Below are positions 33,936 through 37,864 of a DNA stretch of 37,864 nt, in pieces. The translations under genes were made by a program, and so were the position numbers. Under the pieces are notes generated by a model that saw only the letters and a list, made by a program, of their open reading frames with translations, made no database searches and was not told where the DNA came from. Source of the stretch: Eubacteriales bacterium. Its GTDB lineage: Bacteria; Bacillota; Clostridia; Lachnospirales; Lachnospiraceae. Location: positions 1-37,864 of the forward strand of contig JAUNNI010000018.1 in NCBI GenBank assembly GCA_030531555.1. Direction: 5' to 3'. Position 1 is the first letter of the stretch; each line of letters opens with the position of its first letter.

Positions 33936-35387
33936 ATGAAAAAACATCAGAGTTTACGATTAATCATTGCTTTATTTTTTGGGCTTTTCTTCCTGTCTAT
34001 ATTTCAGATAAAAGCTCATGCGGAATCTATTTTATATTCGCAAGTATACTATGAATATGATGCATCACGTGGCGGCTATGTTGCAACAGGAACTCCGGAA
34101 ACCAATCGTTATATTTCTATATTAGATAAAGTAAATGGAGAACCTGTTGTAGCGATTGATGACTACGCCTTTGCGTTCCATCCTAATTTAAGATCAGTAC
34201 TATTAAATAACCAATTTATTGACATTGGAGAAGGTGCTTTCATGGGATGCAGTTCTTTAGAATCCATAAATCCACCATTTATTAATACGATTCGCAGATA
34301 TACATTTTATGGATGTAGTAGTCTGACATCTTTTCGTTTTAGTTATCAGACAAAATATATTGAAGAAAGCGCTTTTGAAAATAGTGGATTGACTGATGTT
34401 TTTCTAACGGATGAAGTCGTTTCCATTGGAGAGAATGCTTTTCAAGCTCCGAATTTAGAAAAAGCAAAATTTGAAGGATCCCCATCCTACATTGCAAACA
34501 GTGCATTTGATCCAGCAAAAACAATAATTAATGCGGCATCGACTTCTACAGCAGCATCTTGGGCAATGAGAAATCATAGCACGATTATTTATACAGATCA
34601 TCCGGACATCTCGGGAGGTTCAAGTTCTTCAGGCACTTCTAATACAAATACTGGAAGTGGTAATAGCACACCAAATACCCCTGTTGTAACTGGTCCACTT
34701 ACCATAAAGAGAGCAGGTCATGCAACGGTATTTGCAGGAGAATATACCCCAGGTTTTATTATAACAAACAACAAGACAAAAGCAGTTTTTAAAAGTTCCA
34801 AACCAAGTGTTGTTACAGTTTCTTCCACTGGTGCCGTGAGCTTTAAAAAAGCAGGGAAAGCTACAGTTAAAGTTACTGTAGATGGAAAGACTTTCTCTTA
34901 TAAATACACTGTTTTAAAAAGAACACAGGCCAATGTTCTTAAGGTTGTTTACAAATATTATGTTACAAAGAAAATGTCAACAAGAAATAAAGTCATTGCC
35001 GCTGACAGCTTTATTGCAGCAAATGTTACCTACGATATGAGATATTTTAAAGGGAAAAAAATACCTGCCAGAAGCCATACTGCAAAAGGGGCTTTTGAAA
35101 AAGGGGTTGCTGTTTGTGATGGCTATACAAAAGCCTTTAATACAATCATGTCCCATTACAAAATTCCATGCAAAAAAATTGTTGGTAAAGCAAAAAGTTT
35201 TGGATCCTGGGGTTCTCATGCTTGGTCTAAGGTAAAAGTTGGAGGCAAATGGTATTATGTTGATACTACTTGGAATGATCCAATTTATGAGGCTTATTAT
35301 AGCTCTCGACATACAAAGCATTACTCTAGTCAATTATATCTTCTTGTGAGTGCAAGCTATCTTCGCAAAGATCATGCCTGGAAATAA
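33936..35387 (+). CDS. Secreted leucine-rich-repeat, Ig-like, transglutaminase-like protein
   Basis: A 483-residue exported protein. The signal peptide is MKKHQSLRLIIALFFGLFFLS..., probably cut after AHA (residue 29). Next are BspA-like leucine-rich repeats (DDYAFAFHPNLRSVLLN, IGEGAFMGCSSLESI, ESAFENSGLTDVFLT), a Ser/Gly-rich linker (SGGSSSSGTSNTNTGSG), a bacterial Ig-like domain and a transglutaminase-like domain. The triad is visible: C394 (VAVCDGY), H428 (GSHAW) and D443 (YVDTTWND). It may crosslink or cleave amide bonds at the cell surface or act on the exported peptide. It ends the operon and a terminator follows. Confidence 0.82.
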   Translation: MKKHQSLRLIIALFFGLFFLSIFQIKAHAESILYSQVYYEYDASRGGYVATGTPETNRYISILDKVNGEPVVAIDDYAFAFHPNLRSVLLNNQFIDIGEGAFMGCSSLESINPPFINTIRRYTFYGCSSLTSFRFSYQTKYIEESAFENSGLTDVFLTDEVVSIGENAFQAPNLEKAKFEGSPSYIANSAFDPAKTIINAASTSTAASWAMRNHSTIIYTDHPDISGGSSSSGTSNTNTGSGNSTPNTPVVTGPLTIKRAGHATVFAGEYTPGFIITNNKTKAVFKSSKPSVVTVSSTGAVSFKKAGKATVKVTVDGKTFSYKYTVLKRTQANVLKVVYKYYVTKKMSTRNKVIAADSFIAANVTYDMRYFKGKKIPARSHTAKGAFEKGVAVCDGYTKAFNTIMSHYKIPCKKIVGKAKSFGSWGSHAWSKVKVGGKWYYVDTTWNDPIYEAYYSSRHTKHYSSQLYLLVSASYLRKDHAWK

Positions 35388-35405
35388 AAGAAAAAATATA
35401 AAAAA

Positions 35406-35440
35406 GTTCATGAGCCTTGGTGCTCATGGACTTTTTTATT
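35406..35440 (+). terminator. Intrinsic terminator of the NHLP-type operon
   Basis: A 10-bp stem GTTCATGAGC (35406-35415) / GCTCATGGAC (35422-35431) with one G-T wobble, then T6. Confidence 0.9.
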
Positions 35441-35463
35441 TTAAATAGAAAATATTGGAAAAC

Positions 35464-35492
35464 TTGATGCTATTGCCATAGAATGATACAAT
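35464..35492 (+). promoter_or_regulatory. Candidate promoter for the vanZ-aat unit
   Basis: TTGATG (35464-35469), 17-bp spacer, TACAAT (35487-35492), 36 nt before the next gene. Confidence 0.6.
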
Positions 35493-35528
35493 ATTAAAAA
35501 AGATAATATCTCATTTGAAGGTAAAAGA

Positions 35529-36077
35529 ATGAAAAAAGGAAAATATATTTTATTGATTTTGCTGCTTTTTTGGATGGGAGTCATTTTCGCATTTTCTGCA
35601 AAGAATAATGAAGATTCTTCCAGAGAAAGTCATAGAATATCTATGTGGATTGCAGAGATAATCAATCCTCATTTTGAGGATTTTTCTATGGAAGAGAAGG
35701 CAGAATTTATTGAAAAAATGGAGTTTCCTGTACGCAAAGGAGCACATGCTACGGAATATGCGATATTGGGGGGATTGGCTCTTTTTACATTACTCGCTTG
35801 GAGTGATGGTGATCCTTTAAAAAAGATCCTTTATCATAAAAATAATATGGGACAGATCTTATTAAAAAGAGTCATTTTTATCAGCTGGTTTTTTACTATA
35901 GTCTATGCCTGTAGTGATGAATTACATCAGCTTTTCGTACCAGGAAGAGCCGGGATGATACGGGATGTGTGCATCGATTCCCTTGGAGCTTTGTTGGGAA
36001 TTGGTGGAGCCATATTTTTTATTGGATTATGGTCTAAGATAAAAGGAGAATTGTATGCCAGTATATCGTTTAGATAA
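35529..36077 (+). CDS. VanZ-family membrane protein
   Basis: A 182-residue protein with hydrophobic segments at the N-terminus, middle and C-terminus. Typical VanZ blocks are FWMGVIFAFSAKN, FPVRKGAHATEYAILGGL, YACSDELHQLFVPGRAGMIRDVCIDSLGALLGI. Members are widespread, VanZ itself gives low teicoplanin resistance by an unknown mechanism; the housekeeping role is not known. The 3' end overlaps aat by 23 nt, so the pair is coupled. Confidence 0.88.
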   Translation: MKKGKYILLILLLFWMGVIFAFSAKNNEDSSRESHRISMWIAEIINPHFEDFSMEEKAEFIEKMEFPVRKGAHATEYAILGGLALFTLLAWSDGDPLKKILYHKNNMGQILLKRVIFISWFFTIVYACSDELHQLFVPGRAGMIRDVCIDSLGALLGIGGAIFFIGLWSKIKGELYASISFR

Positions 36078-36717
36078 GGATGAAATTGCATTCCCACCTC
36101 CAGAGCTTGCAGAGGAGGATGGTCTTTTGGCAGTTGGAGGCGATCTATCAGTGGATCGTTTATTGTTAGCCTACTGTAATGGGATATTTCCCTGGTATAA
36201 TCCAGGAGAGGATATCCTTTGGTGGAGCCCACGCAAAAGGTTCATCATTCGTCCGTCGAAAATCCATATTTCAAAATCCATGAAGAAATATTTTAGACAG
36301 CATGAGATATCTATTATGGTCAATCGTGATTTTAAGGATACCATGCACCGCTGCCGTGTCATGCGTGAGTCTACGGTTGGAACCTGGATTAGCGATGAGA
36401 TGGAAGAAGCTTATTTTGAATTATGTAAAAAAGGCTTTGCTGTCAGTTTAGAAGCTTACGTGGATGGAGAACTTGCCGGAGGCTTATATGGAGTGATGGC
36501 TGGATTATGCTTTTTTGGGGAAAGCATGTTTTCTGTGCAAAAAAATGGATCAAAAATTGCATTGATTTCTTTGGCACAGGTTTTAGAAAATGCCAGCTTT
36601 GAGATGATTGATTGTCAGTTTCATACGGACCATTTGGAAAGTATGGGAGGAGAATATGTGGAATGGCAAGAGTACAAAGAGATGTTGATCCGTGGAATTA
36701 AATATGAGCCAATATAG
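36055..36717 (+). CDS. aat: Leucyl/phenylalanyl-tRNA--protein transferase
   Basis: A 220-residue enzyme of normal length that adds Leu or Phe from tRNA to proteins starting with Arg or Lys, creating N-degrons for ClpS/ClpAP. Seen motifs: FPPPELAEEDGLLAVGGDLS, AYCNGIFPWYNPGEDILWWSPRKR, GTWISDEMEEAY, VDGELAGGLYGV, CFFGESMFS and DCQFHTDHLESMGG. ATG 36055 has AAAGGAG upstream, inside the VanZ-family gene. Aat is common in Proteobacteria and patchy in Firmicutes. No clpS is in the window. Confidence 0.95.
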   Translation: MPVYRLDKDEIAFPPPELAEEDGLLAVGGDLSVDRLLLAYCNGIFPWYNPGEDILWWSPRKRFIIRPSKIHISKSMKKYFRQHEISIMVNRDFKDTMHRCRVMRESTVGTWISDEMEEAYFELCKKGFAVSLEAYVDGELAGGLYGVMAGLCFFGESMFSVQKNGSKIALISLAQVLENASFEMIDCQFHTDHLESMGGEYVEWQEYKEMLIRGIKYEPI

Positions 36718-36764
36718 TCTTTTATTCCGCAAAAAAATAAATTGTGAAAAATGAAGAGGGAATT

Positions 36765-36959
36765 ATGAGACCACCAGAAATTAATCAATCTACGAAAGAA
36801 GAAAGAGAAGAATATATAAAAGAGGCCTTTCGTTGCAAAGGCAACTGTGATATCTGCGGTAATTGTGCTTTTTTGCGTGGGAAATCTGCTGAGAGTGCTT
36901 ATAAAGATTACATAGAAGGAGAAAAAAGCTTTCTTGATATCAGTCAGGAATTACGATGA
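36765..36959 (+). CDS. Small four-cysteine protein of unknown function
   Basis: A 64-residue protein with one Cys cluster, C24-x3-C28-x2-C31-x2-C34 in RCKGNCDICGNC, inside otherwise charged helices (KEEREEYIKEAF and SAYKDYIEGEKSFLDISQELR). The pattern suggests Zn or an Fe-S site. I associate similar short proteins with Lachnospiraceae but know no function. ATG 36765 is preferred over GTG 36744 since GAGGG lies just upstream. The HD gene follows after 12 nt. Confidence 0.7.
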   Translation: MRPPEINQSTKEEREEYIKEAFRCKGNCDICGNCAFLRGKSAESAYKDYIEGEKSFLDISQELR

Positions 36960-36971
36960 GGGAGAAAAGGA

Positions 36972-37556
36972 ATGGAAGAGCGATTAAAGAAGCAAATGGA
37001 ATTTGCTCTGGAGATAGATAAAGAGAAAAATATCCTTCGCCAGACCCATTTGTCAGGATTTGGAAGAAGAGAAAATGATGCCGAACATGCCTGGCATATG
37101 GCCATCATGGCCTATCTTTTAAAAGAGTATGCCAATGAGCCGGTCGATATTGCAAAAACCATGATCATGTGTCTGATTCACGATGTGGTGGAGATTGATG
37201 CCGGAGATACCTATGCTTATGATGAAGAAGGTTTAAAAGATCAAAAAGAGAGAGAAGATGCTGCAAAAGAAAGGATTTATTCTTTACTGCCAGATGATCA
37301 GAAGGAAGAGTTGATTGCTCTATTTGATGAGTTTGAAGAAGGAAAAAGTCCGGAAGCACGTTTTGCAAAAGCCATGGATAATCTGCAGCCATTGATGCTG
37401 AATCACAGCAATAACGGGGGAGATTGGAAAGAGCATAAAGCAAAGAAAGAAAAAATCTATAAGCGACAGGAAAGGACTAAATTGGGATCCGAAATTCTCT
37501 ATCAGTTGACGGATCAAATCCTGAAAGAGAATATCGAAAAGGGAAATATCGAGTAG
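36972..37556 (+). CDS. HD-domain phosphohydrolase (YfbR/HDDC2-like)
   Basis: A 194-residue protein with the full HD metal set: H39 in DAEHAWHMA, H70-D71 in CLIHDVVEIDAGDTYAYD, and Asp138 in AKAMDNLQPLML. This layout matches the YfbR/HDDC2 group of 5'-deoxynucleotidases that dephosphorylate dNMPs. The nucleotide substrate is inferred from the group. GGGAGAAAAGG precedes the ATG. It is probably in the same transcript as aat. Confidence 0.87.
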   Translation: MEERLKKQMEFALEIDKEKNILRQTHLSGFGRRENDAEHAWHMAIMAYLLKEYANEPVDIAKTMIMCLIHDVVEIDAGDTYAYDEEGLKDQKEREDAAKERIYSLLPDDQKEELIALFDEFEEGKSPEARFAKAMDNLQPLMLNHSNNGGDWKEHKAKKEKIYKRQERTKLGSEILYQLTDQILKENIEKGNIE

Positions 37557-37597
37557 ATCATACATGAAAATTACTGAACAATGAAAGGAGGAGTCTT

Positions 37598-37861
37598 ATG
37601 TTTGAATGCAAAAGCTGTGGGGGCGCCTTACGATTTGATATTGCATCCCAGAAAATGAGATGTTCTTATTGCGACCAATTTTATGATCCGAAACTATTTT
37701 CAGACCAGGGAAATGCAGAAGAAAACAATGATTACGAAGTAACTATTTTTACCTGTCCGCAATGTGGTGGCGAGTTAGGAAGTACGGAGACATCTGCTGC
37801 AGAGTTTTGTTCATTTTGCGGTTCCCCGACCATTTTAGAGAGTCGTTTGAGTCGAATGTAA
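37598..37861 (+). CDS. TFIIB-type zinc-ribbon protein, apparently truncated by an early TAA
   Basis: An 87-residue product with paired CxxC ribbons: C4/C7 with C22/C25, and C53/C56 with C71/C74 (FCSFCGSPTILESRLSRM). Lachnospiraceae homologues I recall continue for a few hundred residues, with lysine-rich sequence such as KRPKYIIPF directly after this point. Here ATG-TAA-CGG replaces a likely ATG-AAA-CGG, a single-base nonsense change. The window ends 3 nt later, so this cannot be confirmed. GAAAGGAGG precedes the ATG. Confidence 0.6.
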   Translation: MFECKSCGGALRFDIASQKMRCSYCDQFYDPKLFSDQGNAEENNDYEVTIFTCPQCGGELGSTETSAAEFCSFCGSPTILESRLSRM

Positions 37862-37864
37862 CGG

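Noticed and set aside
1-37864. CRISPR array, tRNA or rRNA genes
   Set aside because: No regularly spaced direct repeats, tRNA T-arm signatures or rRNA sequence were seen in any intergenic region.

Overview
The window is low-GC Firmicutes DNA, most likely from a gut-type Lachnospiraceae (class Clostridia); the genus cannot be settled from sequence alone. The evidence is strong GGAGG ribosome-binding sites, AT-rich intergenic DNA, a CodY regulator, a SpoVB-type flippase and the protein sequence style of the housekeeping genes. Almost every gene lies on the + strand.

Layout. 1-8134: an envelope and nucleotide block with an LTA-synthase-like sulfatase (5' end off the window), a GH3 beta-N-acetylhexosaminidase lipoprotein, purB (interrupted by an in-frame TGA), a SpoVB/MurJ-like flippase, a family 2 glycosyltransferase, a NusG-domain-II membrane protein and nrdR. 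8358-14317: DNA and regulation, with comM/yifB, dprA, topA and codY; codY has a CodY-box-like site at its own promoter. 14345-16117: a DUF262 protein with a degenerate HNH region, directly behind codY. 16163-18386: rpsB-tsf with a structured leader and an intercistronic hairpin. 18390-20704: an intact-looking IS200/IS605-family element with divergent tnpA and tnpB, matching end hairpins and a probable omega (guide) RNA at its right end. 20947-27217: ade, a DegV protein, a PAP2 phosphatase, an L,D-transpeptidase-like lipoprotein with a frame-breaking T9 tract, an aminotransferase and a YdcF-family protein.

27218-35440 is the most interesting part. It is a compact operon for an NHLP/NHLM-type peptide exporter: a 62-residue acidic peptide with a double-glycine-like leader signature, an ECF-type sigma factor, a short HlyD-like membrane protein, a C39-peptidase ABC transporter, a second ABC transporter, a STAS anti-anti-sigma protein, an RsbW-like ATPase, and a secreted leucine-rich-repeat/transglutaminase-like protein. 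I infer a regulated system that exports a small peptide. No modification enzyme is present inside the operon.

35529-37864: a VanZ-family protein, aat, a four-cysteine small protein, an HD-domain phosphohydrolase and a zinc-ribbon protein that appears to stop early.

Three otherwise intact genes carry lesions: the TGA in purB, the T tract in the L,D-transpeptidase gene and the early TAA in the zinc-ribbon gene. They may be real pseudogenes or phase-variable states, or they may be consensus errors. Raw reads would decide.
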